From Belliella pelovolcani (GTDB taxonomy: Bacteria > Bacteroidota > Bacteroidia > Cytophagales > Cyclobacteriaceae): 64,000 bases of DNA. The position numbers and the translations under genes are program-made. The notes beneath the pieces are model-generated. The model worked only from the letters and a program-made list of their open reading frames with translations, did not search any database and had not been told where the DNA came from. The stretch spans positions 363,296-427,295 of the forward strand of contig NZ_FTOP01000002.1 in NCBI RefSeq assembly GCF_900156785.1, given 5' to 3'. Within the stretch, counting starts at the first letter, position 1. The number at the start of each line of letters is the position of its first letter. Positions 42,812 to 51,098 of the stretch are shown here, one piece after another.

Positions 42812-44494
42812 ATGATTGGATTAATGAAAACAAAAAAAAAGAAAAAAATTATGAGGAGATTGATGATTTTGGGGGTATTGATGATGGTAGCGGGAAAGGT
42901 TGCTATCGCCCAGTCTATTCAGGGAATGGGGTTTGAAGACTCCATTCCTGATGGACAAGATATGGGGAAAAGTGCTTTGATTTACTTTAAGTATATCAAG
43001 TATTCGGATCGGGAGCCTGATACTTTGAAGGTGAGCCTTTGGAGTCATTATTTTGGGCAACTTGCCTCAACAGAAGGTCAGGTTTCTAAGCGTATTCCTT
43101 TGAGAAAAGGAAGCATGCTTGAAGGATTATTCCCTAGCAATGATCAAGTTATTACAGTCAATGTTTCAGACCTTCAAGGACCTAGTTATATTAGTTTGTC
43201 TCTAAGTAGTAACGAGCCTTTTAATAAATACCTGATTTTTCCAGGGGATAGTATTAAAATTTACGCTCAGCCTTTCCGAAATATTTTAACATTTGGTGGA
43301 CCAACTGCTCCCCTATTTGAATGTCAGCGAGCCTTGAATAATTTAAGACTGGCATATTCATTTAAAAAGGCCACTAGGTATACTCAAAGAAGTCAATCCA
43401 GTCTTGAGGAATTTTTAGAAAAGGATAACAATCGAAGGATCTATCAACAGGCTCAACAAAATTTTGGAGAGGTCTTAAGTCTTCCTATTTTGGATGAAAG
43501 CTACCTCGAACTATTGCAGTCAGAGGTTGAGCAAATCCCCATAGACAAGACTCTGCTGCTATTGGACTCCTATCAAAGCCAAATACCTAAAGAGGCCTAT
43601 GAAATCATTTTAGCAAATGAAATAGGTTTGTTGTACGATAGGCTTGTTCTTGATTGGACTCAAGCATATAGACAGGCAAAGCAGGTAGGCAATTCAGGTT
43701 TTGTTGAAAAGCTTGAAGCGTTCTATGCTCAAGAAATTGAAACATTGCGTTTTGAATTTGAAAAGGAAACCGTTCTTGCAGCTACCTATTATCAGGACTT
43801 TTTAATAAATCAATCTAAGGCTTTGAGCCAGCTTAAAAATCAACCACTGTTTGTCAGCCTAGAGAATTATCCAAATGAAGTAAGGGATTTCCTTATTGGA
43901 AAATACATTATTGGCAACTTCAGCAAACTTTCAAACGGATCAGAAATCCTAGAAAAAGCGCTTGGTAGCATTGAAGAGCCAAGTATCAGACCCTATTTAG
44001 AAAGGCTTTATCATAGACAGGGAGCGGGTCAGCCTATTGAAAACTTTGCCTTTGAAAATCTGAAAGGAGAAATGGTCAGGCTTGAAGATTTCAAGGGGAA
44101 AACTGTGTTTTTGGACTTTTGGTTTACAGGCTGTAAGGCATGTATCAATTTTTATGAAGGTTCCTTGCATTCTGTTGAGGAGCATTTTAAAGACAACAAA
44201 GACTTTGTGATGATTTCAATCAGTATGGATAAAGACCGCAAGATGTGGGAAAAGAGTGTGGCTGGAGGCAGATATACCTCTTCCTCTGTGGTCAACCTTT
44301 ATACTAATGGAGAAGGGTTTGATCATGCCTTTTTGAAGCAATATAATATTGTAGGCGCACCTCATCAGCTCTTGATAGATGGGGATGGTAGGATGGTGCA
44401 GTCAGGGGGATTGCAGTTGAGGTCGGAGGAGTTGATTGGGGTTTTGGAGGGGGTTTTGGGGAAGGAGGAAGGGAAAAGGGGGATTAGTTATTAA
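42812..44494 (+). CDS. TlpA-like thioredoxin-fold lipid- or signal-anchored protein
   Basis: Up to 560 residues; the true start may be the Met at 42824 or 42851, since the signal peptide core is MRRLMILGVLMMVAGKVAIAQ. The first 390 residues are a helical region without recognised motif, as in many Bacteroidota TlpA/DUF4369-like proteins. The C-terminal 150 residues are a thioredoxin fold: AFENLKGEMVRLEDFKGKTVFLDFWFTGCKAC with redox Cys441-x2-Cys444, and the cis-Pro loop NIVGAPHQLLIDGDG. It is a periplasmic disulfide reductase or oxidase. Such genes commonly accompany SusC/SusD pairs, as here. An A9 and an A7 run lie at 42832-42847, within the first codons if the upstream start is used. Confidence 0.85.
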   Translation: MIGLMKTKKKKKIMRRLMILGVLMMVAGKVAIAQSIQGMGFEDSIPDGQDMGKSALIYFKYIKYSDREPDTLKVSLWSHYFGQLASTEGQVSKRIPLRKGSMLEGLFPSNDQVITVNVSDLQGPSYISLSLSSNEPFNKYLIFPGDSIKIYAQPFRNILTFGGPTAPLFECQRALNNLRLAYSFKKATRYTQRSQSSLEEFLEKDNNRRIYQQAQQNFGEVLSLPILDESYLELLQSEVEQIPIDKTLLLLDSYQSQIPKEAYEIILANEIGLLYDRLVLDWTQAYRQAKQVGNSGFVEKLEAFYAQEIETLRFEFEKETVLAATYYQDFLINQSKALSQLKNQPLFVSLENYPNEVRDFLIGKYIIGNFSKLSNGSEILEKALGSIEEPSIRPYLERLYHRQGAGQPIENFAFENLKGEMVRLEDFKGKTVFLDFWFTGCKACINFYEGSLHSVEEHFKDNKDFVMISISMDKDRKMWEKSVAGGRYTSSSVVNLYTNGEGFDHAFLKQYNIVGAPHQLLIDGDGRMVQSGGLQLRSEELIGVLEGVLGKEEGKRGISY

Positions 44495-44520
44495 GTTGAT
44501 TGAGTTAATTAGGTTAAAGG

Positions 44521-44570
44521 GTACGAAGTACGAAGTACAATCCGCCACGGCGGACAAGTTGAACCAAGTA
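44521..44570. repeat. Repeat B, copy 4
   Basis: GTACGAAGTACGAAGTACAA, then TCCGCC-AC-GGCGGA (44541-44554), then CAAGTTGAACCAAGTA. Almost identical to copy 1 although 12.7 kb away. Confidence 0.8.
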
Positions 44571-44623
44571 AGGGGGAAGGAAAAAGGGGAAAGGTTAAAG
44601 GGGAAAGGGGAAAGGAAAAGAAA

Positions 44624-44666
44624 TGTTTAACTGCCCCGAAGTGTCGGGGCTGCTTAACTGTTTAGG
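44624..44666. repeat. Repeat C, copy 3
   Basis: TGTTTAACTG, CCCCGA-AGTG-TCGGGG (44634-44649), CTGCTTAACTGTTTAGG. Here the stem extends to GCCCCGA/TCGGGGC. Confidence 0.75.
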
Positions 44667-45037
44667 TTTAGATGAAGGGGATTAGTCATTAAGGTGATTG
44701 AGTTGATTGGAGGGAGGGAAGGAGAAAGGAGAAAGGTAAAAGGGGAACGCTAAGGATGCGGAGGGGCAAAGGACAGAAAGGAAGGAGGAAAAGAGGGGAA
44801 AGAATGTTTAGCTGCTTAACTGTTTAGGGGGAAATGAGGGATGAGGGAGGAAGGAGGAAATGAAAAAAGGAGAAATGAAAAATTGATTAAAGGTTTAAAA
44901 ATGATGAATGTCGAATGGAATGATATGAAAGCGTAGATGCAATCTACGCTTAGTGAGCAAGTAGTCGGTATGAAACTTAAAGAAGTTACTGAAAAGAGAA
45001 AAAGGATTTAATACCAAACAATAAACCCAAGATAATT

Positions 45038-48000
45038 ATGAAGCGAATTTTACGATTACTAATCCCTGTGATTATGGGGGTTGGCGGCCATTTGCATGCC
45101 CAAACGGTCAGCCATGAGGTAAAGGGAGTTGTGATGACTCAGAGCAAAGAGGTACTGCCAGGTGCAGTGATAACAGTGGATGGCAGGAATTGGGGGGCGA
45201 TTACGGAAGATGATGGCAGGTTTATGTTGAAGCTTGCGGAGGGGGCTTATACACTAAAGGTAAGTTATCTAGGGTTTAAGCCATACGAATTGCAGGTAGA
45301 TGTTCCCTTATCGTCTGATTTGAGTATCAGCTTGGAATCTGAATCCTTTGGACTGGAGCAAGTTGAGGTGGTTTCGACCGGCTATCAAGAATTACCCAAG
45401 GAAAGGGCTACTGGATCATTTGTTCAAGTGAACGAGGAATTGGTTAACAGGCGTATCAGCACCAATCTCTTAGACAGGTTGGAGGATATTACGCCTGGGC
45501 TTTTGTTTAACCGTGGCCCTGGAGAATCTTTAAATATTCGTGGGCGTAGCACCTTATTTGCCAATACAAGTCCACTGATTATCATAGACAACTTCCCCTA
45601 TGATGGTCCCTTGGAGAATATAAATCCCAATGATGTAGAAAGTATCACTGTCCTTCGTGATGCAGCAGCGGCTTCGATATGGGGAGCAAGAGCTGGTAAT
45701 GGGGTGATCGTGATCACTACAAAGAAGGGATCAAGAGGACAGGCGACCAGGGTAACTTTTAACAGTAATATCACGCAGATTGAGCGGCCGGATTTATTTT
45801 ACAATCCAGTGATGAGTGCTTCAGAGGTTATTGATATGGAGTTGTTGCTATTTGGGCGGGGATTCTATAATAGTCAGGAAAACAACCTCTCCCGCCCTGC
45901 CCTATCACCTGTTGTGGAGACTAAGATCTCAGAGCGCAATGGATTGATCAGTTCAAGCGAGGCTAATCAATTGATAGATGGATATAGGAATTATGATTTC
46001 AGGGATGAGTTGAATAGGCATTTTTACAGGAGTGCCATCAATCAGCAGCATTCATTGAATGTACGAGGAGGATCTGCCAATCATACCTACAGCTTTGGCT
46101 TGGGCTATGACAAAAACTTGACATCAGTGGTTGCCAATGACAATGATCGCTTGACCTTGAATTTTCAGAATGGATGGAGTTTGCTCAATGATAAGTTGGA
46201 TGTATCCTTGGGTATGTATTATGTACAAGGGAATACTTGGGATCGTACTGCTGTCCCTAGTGGCTATGCTTATGAGCGCCTAATGGATGATGCTGGCAAT
46301 CATTTGCCATTGAATTTTGGGTATAGCACTAGGTATTTGGAGAGTATAGCAGATGACGGCTTATTGGATTGGCGGTATAGGCCCTTGGATGAGATTGGTC
46401 TTCTGGGTAATCGCAACAGCAATAATGATTATAGAATCAATGCACAGGTGGGCTATCAAATCAATTCGGATTTGAAGGCGGAAGTATTGTACCAGTATTG
46501 GCACAACAATCGAATAGCGGAACAGCTATCTCCATTAGCGAGTTATTCCGCTCGAAATCAGATCAACCGATTTACTCAGCGGGATAGTAATGGGGAGTTA
46601 ACAAGAGCTGTTCCAATTGGAGATGTTTACAATAGAAGAAATACAGTTGGTTCAAGTCATAGTTTTAGGAGCCAATTGCGGTATAACAAAGTGATCGGTG
46701 AAGACCATGTGATCTCAGCATTGGGTGGATTTGAGGTAAAGGATTTGACTTTGAGCCATCATGCCAACACTTATTATGGTTATAGGCCTGAGTTTGCTAC
46801 TTCGGAGCCAGTAGATTTTGTTACGAGATTTCCTCTGTACCACAGTGGTGCTTTGGCAAGTATCAGCACTGGTAATAGTCATTCAGGCCAGGTGGACAGG
46901 TTCCTTTCCTACTATGCCAATGCATCCTATACTTTTAGAAAGCGGTATATCTTAACAGCGAGTGCCAGAAAGGATGAGTCCAATTTATTTGGGGTAAATG
47001 CAAATCAGCGGGGTGTTCCACTTTGGTCAGTAGGAGGAGCATGGATATTAAGTGATGAAGGATTCTACAATTCTGGACTTATCCCCTATTTGAAGCTTCG
47101 AAGTACCTTGGGCTATAATGGGAATATAGACAAGAGTTTAACTGCATTTACTACAGCCAATTACTTTGGGGGTAATGCCAATAGTCTGACCAATTTACCT
47201 TTTGCAAGGATCATAACACCTCCCAATCCAGACTTAAGATGGGAGAAAATACAGATTTGGAATAATGCAATTGATTTTGCCAGCAGGAATGATAGGCTAT
47301 CAGGATCCTTAGAGTTTTATATCAAGCATGGGCAGGATTTGATTGGAGATATGCCAATGGCACCTTCCACTGGATTTACTCAATATAGGGGCAACTTTGC
47401 AGAGACCTTGACCAGAGGGATAGACTTACAGCTAAGCAGTAAAAATACCACTGGAGCAGTCCAATGGAGCACAACTTATTTCCTCAGCTGGGTTGATGAG
47501 CGCGTAAAGTCCTATGAGCTTGAGTCAAATATCAGGAATTACATGCAGTATTTCGGGGTGTTTCCATTGGAGGGCAAACCACTTTTTGGGGTATTTAGCT
47601 ATGACTGGGCGGGTCTTGATCCTGATAATGGAAATCCTATGGGTTTTATAGATGGGGAGCCAAGCAGTAATTATACAGGAATTCTCAATGGAGCGACTTT
47701 GGATGATATCCGCTATCATGGTCCTTCCAGGCCGAGTGTATTTGGTGCCATGATGCATACGGTGAGCTATAGGGGGTTCTCCTTGTCGGCGAATATTAGT
47801 TATCGTTTAGGCTATTATTACAAACGTAGATCGGTTTTGTATTCCAATATTTTGCGGGGAGATCGAGATCATGCTGATTTTGCGAATCGCTGGCAGCAGC
47901 CTGGTGATGAGCTGATCACGACTATCCCATCCATGCCTAATACCAATAATGCCAATCGGGAATTCTTTTACAATCATTCCAGTGTATTGGTAGAAAAGGG

Positions 48001-48208
48001 AGATCATATCCGATTGCAGGATATCAGGGTTTCTTATCTCTTCAATAAATCAAATCAGCCCTGGTTGCCTTTTCAGTCTGCTGAACTGTATGGTTATGCG
48101 AATAATCTAGGGGTTTTGTGGGCTGCGAACAGTGAGGGTTTGGATCCTGACTTTAGGACTATGCCAGCTGCGAGGAGTGTGGCGATTGGGTTGAGAATTG
48201 AATTTTGA
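45038..48208 (+). CDS. SusC/RagA-type TonB-dependent outer membrane transporter (second pair)
   Basis: 1056 residues. Signal peptide (cut after HLHA), carboxypeptidase-regulatory-like domain about 27-100 (HEVKGVVMTQSKEVLPGAVITVDG), TonB-box/plug region with VEVVSTGYQELPKERATGSF, PLIIIDNFPYDGPLENINPNDVESITVLRDAAAASIWGARAGNGVIVITTKKG, then the barrel ending FRTMPAARSVAIGLRIEF. The STGYQxxPKERxTGSF plug type is common in SusC proteins that accompany TlpA-like proteins. It differs strongly from the first SusC of the window, so it is a separate uptake system rather than a duplicate. SusD follows after a 625-bp repeat-filled gap. Confidence 0.95.
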   Translation: MKRILRLLIPVIMGVGGHLHAQTVSHEVKGVVMTQSKEVLPGAVITVDGRNWGAITEDDGRFMLKLAEGAYTLKVSYLGFKPYELQVDVPLSSDLSISLESESFGLEQVEVVSTGYQELPKERATGSFVQVNEELVNRRISTNLLDRLEDITPGLLFNRGPGESLNIRGRSTLFANTSPLIIIDNFPYDGPLENINPNDVESITVLRDAAAASIWGARAGNGVIVITTKKGSRGQATRVTFNSNITQIERPDLFYNPVMSASEVIDMELLLFGRGFYNSQENNLSRPALSPVVETKISERNGLISSSEANQLIDGYRNYDFRDELNRHFYRSAINQQHSLNVRGGSANHTYSFGLGYDKNLTSVVANDNDRLTLNFQNGWSLLNDKLDVSLGMYYVQGNTWDRTAVPSGYAYERLMDDAGNHLPLNFGYSTRYLESIADDGLLDWRYRPLDEIGLLGNRNSNNDYRINAQVGYQINSDLKAEVLYQYWHNNRIAEQLSPLASYSARNQINRFTQRDSNGELTRAVPIGDVYNRRNTVGSSHSFRSQLRYNKVIGEDHVISALGGFEVKDLTLSHHANTYYGYRPEFATSEPVDFVTRFPLYHSGALASISTGNSHSGQVDRFLSYYANASYTFRKRYILTASARKDESNLFGVNANQRGVPLWSVGGAWILSDEGFYNSGLIPYLKLRSTLGYNGNIDKSLTAFTTANYFGGNANSLTNLPFARIITPPNPDLRWEKIQIWNNAIDFASRNDRLSGSLEFYIKHGQDLIGDMPMAPSTGFTQYRGNFAETLTRGIDLQLSSKNTTGAVQWSTTYFLSWVDERVKSYELESNIRNYMQYFGVFPLEGKPLFGVFSYDWAGLDPDNGNPMGFIDGEPSSNYTGILNGATLDDIRYHGPSRPSVFGAMMHTVSYRGFSLSANISYRLGYYYKRRSVLYSNILRGDRDHADFANRWQQPGDELITTIPSMPNTNNANREFFYNHSSVLVEKGDHIRLQDIRVSYLFNKSNQPWLPFQSAELYGYANNLGVLWAANSEGLDPDFRTMPAARSVAIGLRIEF

Positions 48209-48266
48209 GGGAAGGATGAAGGGGGAAGGATGAATTAGAAAGGGTGAAGGATGAAGGGGGAAAGGA

Positions 48267-48317
48267 GGATTACAAATCCTTGTTATCTGGTTTCGAGATT
48301 ACAAATCTCGAAAAGCT
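48267..48317. repeat. Repeat D, copy 5
   Basis: GGATT-ACA-AATCC (48267-48279), spacer TTGTTATCTGG, stem TTTCGAGATT / AATCTCGAAA with ACA loop (48291-48313), AGCTT. Both stems differ from copies 3 and 4 by paired changes that keep base-pairing. Confidence 0.8.
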
Positions 48318-48613
48318 TAGGGTGAGGTAAGATTAAAGATTTAAGAATGAAGAGGGATTGGGGCTTTCCGGGCTTTTCTCAATGAGGTTAATCGATTAAA
48401 CCCAAATGGTAATCACCGGGGCGCATAAGGCGACGGCTACTACGGAAAGTTAGGGGGTGACTCCTGGGTCAGTCAGTTTGAGAGCTGCTGGCTGGCTTCC
48501 TTTTTTTCGGAAGGGTTGAGGGTTAAGCGTTAAGTGTTAAGCCCCGAGGAGCCGGGGGAAGGATGAATTAGGAAGGATGAATTAGGAAGGGTGAAGGATG
48601 AAGGGGGAAAGGA

Positions 48614-48667
48614 GGATTACAAATCCTTGTTATCTGGTTTCGAGATTACAAATCTCGAAAAGCTTAG
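48614..48667. repeat. Repeat D, copy 6
   Basis: Identical hairpins to copy 5 (48614-48626 and 48638-48660), followed by a partial duplication of the right arm (ATCTCGAAAAGCTTA). Confidence 0.8.
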
Positions 48668-48833
48668 ATCTCGAAAAGCTTAGGAAGGGCAGTTTGAAAA
48701 CTGCATGGATAATGGGTCCAAGACTAAGTCTTGAACCAGGTGGTCTGACGGTTTTTAGGGGGGGGATTGAAACCCTTAGTGTGAGAGGTATGCTCAAAGG
48801 TTATAAACGAATAATTAAAAACTTAAAAAGAGA

Positions 48834-50195
48834 ATGAATATGAAATCAATTGTAATTATGATTTGTGCGGGTGTGCTGCTATTGGTGGCGGGTGCCTGTG
48901 AGGGTTTTTTGGATGAAAGACCTAATAAGAATATTGTGATTCCAAGTACGCTTGATGATATGCAGGCGCTCTTGGATGCGAGCAACTGGGGGATGAATCA
49001 AAGCCCTGGGTTTAATCTTTTGAGTGGGGATGAATTGGTGGCTACACCGAATGCCTTCCTTGTTTATAGTTTGGATGAGCAGGAGGCTTATAAGTGGAGT
49101 GAAAGTTTTTTCGAAAATGAATTCAGTGATTGGTCAGTTCCTTATTCTCAAGCATTCTATGCCAATGTAATATTGGACGGGATTACAGATATTGATCCTT
49201 CAGCTGAGGAGGAGCGCATTCGCAAAGACGAGATCATTGGGAGTGCCTTGTTTTTGAGGGCAAATGGATTTTATAATCTTCTGAGCCAATTTGCGCCAGC
49301 TTATCAGCCTGGTGTAAATGATGGGGCTTTGGGGATTCCATTGCGGATGGATCCAAACATCAATATCCGGGTGGATCGATCAGATTTAAAGACTTGTTAT
49401 GATCAGGTGATTGGTGACCTCAATACTGCCCTACCCTTGCTTAGGGATATGAATGTTTATAAAAGTCGGCCATCAAAAGCAGCTGTACATGCACTTTTGG
49501 CTAGGATCTACTTGGCGATTGAGGAATATGAAAAGGCCTTGAACCATGCCAACAGTGCATTGGGTATTCATGATGTTTTGATGGATTATAATGAAATCAA
49601 TGCGAGTTTGAGGTTCCCCATCCCTGCTTTCAACGAAGAGGTAATTTATCATACGCAGATGGTGTCTTATTTATTCAGTGCTCTGGTCACTACGGTGGTC
49701 AACCCAGAGATTTATAATTCTTATGCTACGGAAGATTTAAGGAGGAGTGTGTTTTTCTTGAATAATGCTTTTGGGTCGGTATTTAAGGGTACTTATTCGG
49801 GTACTAATAATATGTTTTCAGGTTTGGCGACGAATGAATTGTATATGATCAAGGCTGAGTGTGAGGCCAGAGCTGGAAATACTTCTGTGGCCTTGGGGGT
49901 ATTGAATCAATTGCTTGAAAAGCGTTGGGCAGCTGGCAGCTTTGAGCCCTTGAGTGCATCGGGTGAAGCTGTATTGGATTTGATCTTGGCAGAGCGTAAG
50001 AAGGAATTGCTGTACAGGGGTGTTCGCTGGTCTGATCTTCGCCGACTTAATAGGGATCCTAGATATGCTCAGACCTTGACAAGGGTGGTGCAGGGTGAGA
50101 GTTATAGTTTACCGCCAAACTCTAACAGATATACTTTACCGATTCCTTTGAATGAGGTCAATGTCAGTGGTATCTCTCAAAATAATCGCAATTGA
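48834..50195 (+). CDS. SusD/RagB-type substrate-binding lipoprotein (second pair)
   Basis: 453 residues. The lipobox is VAGAC (Cys22), followed by the hallmark EGFLDERPNKNIVIPSTLDDMQALLD. TPR-like helices include GSALFLRANGFYNLLSQFAPAY and HALLARIYLAIEEYEKALNHA. The RagB C-terminus has NELYMIKAECEARAGNTSVALGVLNQLLEKRW and GVRWSDLRRLN. Partner of the SusC at 45038. Substrate unknown. Its stop codon is 5 bp before the ATG of a response regulator gene. Confidence 0.95.
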   Translation: MNMKSIVIMICAGVLLLVAGACEGFLDERPNKNIVIPSTLDDMQALLDASNWGMNQSPGFNLLSGDELVATPNAFLVYSLDEQEAYKWSESFFENEFSDWSVPYSQAFYANVILDGITDIDPSAEEERIRKDEIIGSALFLRANGFYNLLSQFAPAYQPGVNDGALGIPLRMDPNINIRVDRSDLKTCYDQVIGDLNTALPLLRDMNVYKSRPSKAAVHALLARIYLAIEEYEKALNHANSALGIHDVLMDYNEINASLRFPIPAFNEEVIYHTQMVSYLFSALVTTVVNPEIYNSYATEDLRRSVFFLNNAFGSVFKGTYSGTNNMFSGLATNELYMIKAECEARAGNTSVALGVLNQLLEKRWAAGSFEPLSASGEAVLDLILAERKKELLYRGVRWSDLRRLNRDPRYAQTLTRVVQGESYSLPPNSNRYTLPIPLNEVNVSGISQNNRN

Positions 50196-50200
50196 GTAGA

Positions 50201-50629
50201 ATGAAATCACTGAATGATTTTGACTGTATTCTATTGATAGATGATGATCCTGTGATCAATTATATCAGCAATAGATTTTTAAGAAAGACAGGTTATGGTG
50301 GTGAGGTATTGCATTTTGAGTGTAGTGTGGGTGGGTTTGAATATGTAGAAGCAGTAGCGAAGCATCTCAAGCCTGAACCATGTTCGATATTGGTTTTTCT
50401 GGATTTGAATATGCCTGTGATGAATGGGTGGGATTTTCTGGAAAAGTTTGAAGGCTTGCCAGCCGAGACTAAGGAGGTATTTAGGATAGTGATCTTGAGT
50501 AGTTCTGTATCAGCTTTGGATATCAATCGGGCGAAGGATGATCGAAATGTATGTGGGTATGTGGTGAAGCCTTTATCGATCTTTGAACTTGGTAAGGTGG
50601 AGGCTTATTTGGAAGCGTTGAAGTTTTAG
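50201..50629 (+). CDS. Single-domain CheY-like response regulator
   Basis: 142 residues from the ATG at 50201; a TTG at 50192, overlapping the SusD stop, is also possible. It is a lone receiver domain: acidic pocket LIDDDP, phospho-acceptor Asp68 in VFLDLNMPVMNGW, the switch residue in VILSSS and the conserved Lys in YVVKPLS. No output domain. It may shuttle phosphate or bind a partner protein. The 5-bp spacing to SusD implies co-transcription with the TlpA-SusC-SusD unit, which is unusual. A terminator follows. Confidence 0.92.
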   Translation: MKSLNDFDCILLIDDDPVINYISNRFLRKTGYGGEVLHFECSVGGFEYVEAVAKHLKPEPCSILVFLDLNMPVMNGWDFLEKFEGLPAETKEVFRIVILSSSVSALDINRAKDDRNVCGYVVKPLSIFELGKVEAYLEALKF

Positions 50630-50636
50630 TAATTAG

Positions 50637-50667
50637 ACAGCGGCTCAGAGATGGGTCGCTGTTTTTT
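50637..50667 (+). terminator. Intrinsic terminator after the response regulator
   Basis: ACAGCG (50637-50642) pairs with CGCTGT (50657-50662), with a weaker inner CTC/GGG pairing, followed by a run of T residues. Closes the TlpA-SusC-SusD-regulator unit. Confidence 0.75.
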
Positions 50668-50800
50668 ACCACAGATGAACACAGGTGGACTCAGATGAAA
50701 AAGAATAAAGTTAATATTTCGGATAGATTGCTAAGGTGCTAAGGGGGAATGAAGGATGAGGGGGGAAGGATAAAGGGTGAAAAAGGTTAAAGGGAAAGTG

Positions 50801-50925
50801 GAACCACTAATTGCACTAATGGGAATTTTAAGGATTTGTGAAGTGGTAGAGATTTGAAGGTTACTTTTTAGGTTTGAAATGTTTTTAAATTTAGAGCGCT
50901 GAAGCGCTGGGATTTACACAAAGGG
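50801..50925. repeat. Long direct repeat, diverged partial copy
   Basis: Recognisable as the 31081 repeat by GGAACCACTAATT, GATTTGAAGG, AGCGCTGAAGCGCTGGGAT and spacing, but with many substitutions. The hairpin is the best preserved part. Confidence 0.6.
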
Positions 50926-50993
50926 AAAGGGTGAGGGATGAAGGGGGAAGGAGGAAAGGAGGAAGGATGAAGGGGGATGGAGGAATGAAAAAA

Positions 50994-51036
50994 TGTTTAA
51001 CTGCCCCGAAGTGTCGGGGTTGCTTAACTGTTTAGG
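50994..51036. repeat. Repeat C, copy 4
   Basis: TGTTTAACTG, CCCCGA-AGTG-TCGGGG (51004-51019), TTGCTTAACTGTTTAGG. Confidence 0.75.
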
Positions 51037-51098
51037 AGGTAGTTGAACCGTCTGAGGGTTTGGGCAAAAGGTAAAACCTAAGTCTTGAACCAATTGGT

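Larger units (their letters stand above)
44495..45037. repeat. Purine-rich gap with repeats B and C
   Basis: No gene. Repeat B copy 4 (44521-44570), repeat C copy 3 (44624-44666), and long stretches almost purely G and A on the plus strand (for example 44571-44620 and 44710-44790). GAAAGCGTAGATGCAATCTACGCTT (about 44928-44952) contains AGCGTAGAT/ATCTACGCT around GCA, another RCA-type loop. The SusC promoter is presumably in 44960-45020, but no clear motif is seen. Confidence 0.6.
48209..48833. repeat. Gap between SusC and SusD with two copies of repeat D
   Basis: An unusually long gap for a SusC/SusD pair. About 75 bp (48243-48320) are repeated at 48590-48667, each ending in a repeat D element. 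Near 48540-48557 is CCCCGAGGAGCCGGGG. 48689-48705 has GCAGTTT-GA-AAACTGC, followed by CAAGACT-A-AGTCTTG (about 48719-48733), the repeat E type. A 79-codon frame running into SusD translates this repeat DNA and is not credible. Confidence 0.7.
50630..51098. repeat. Gap with terminator, diverged long repeat and repeat C
   Basis: No gene. After the terminator come CCACAGATGAACACAGGTGG (also at 33590), a diverged copy of the long direct repeat (about 50801-50925, with the AGCGCT-GA-AGCGCT hairpin retained), purine-rich DNA (50935-50990), repeat C copy 4 (50994-51036) and a repeat E remnant (51040-51098). Confidence 0.65.

Noticed and set aside
42832..42847. Phase-variable homopolymer (A9 and A7) at the start of the TlpA-like gene.
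   Set aside because: A downstream in-frame Met at 42851 gives a complete signal peptide, so slippage upstream would probably not switch the gene.
44436..44630. 64-codon frame overlapping the end of the TlpA-like gene.
   Set aside because: Encoded by repeat B and a purine tract; low complexity (Lys, Gly, Arg).
48598..48837. 79-codon plus-strand frame running into the SusD start.
   Set aside because: It translates repeat D copy 6 and repeat E DNA; no relation to any lipoprotein signal or known protein.
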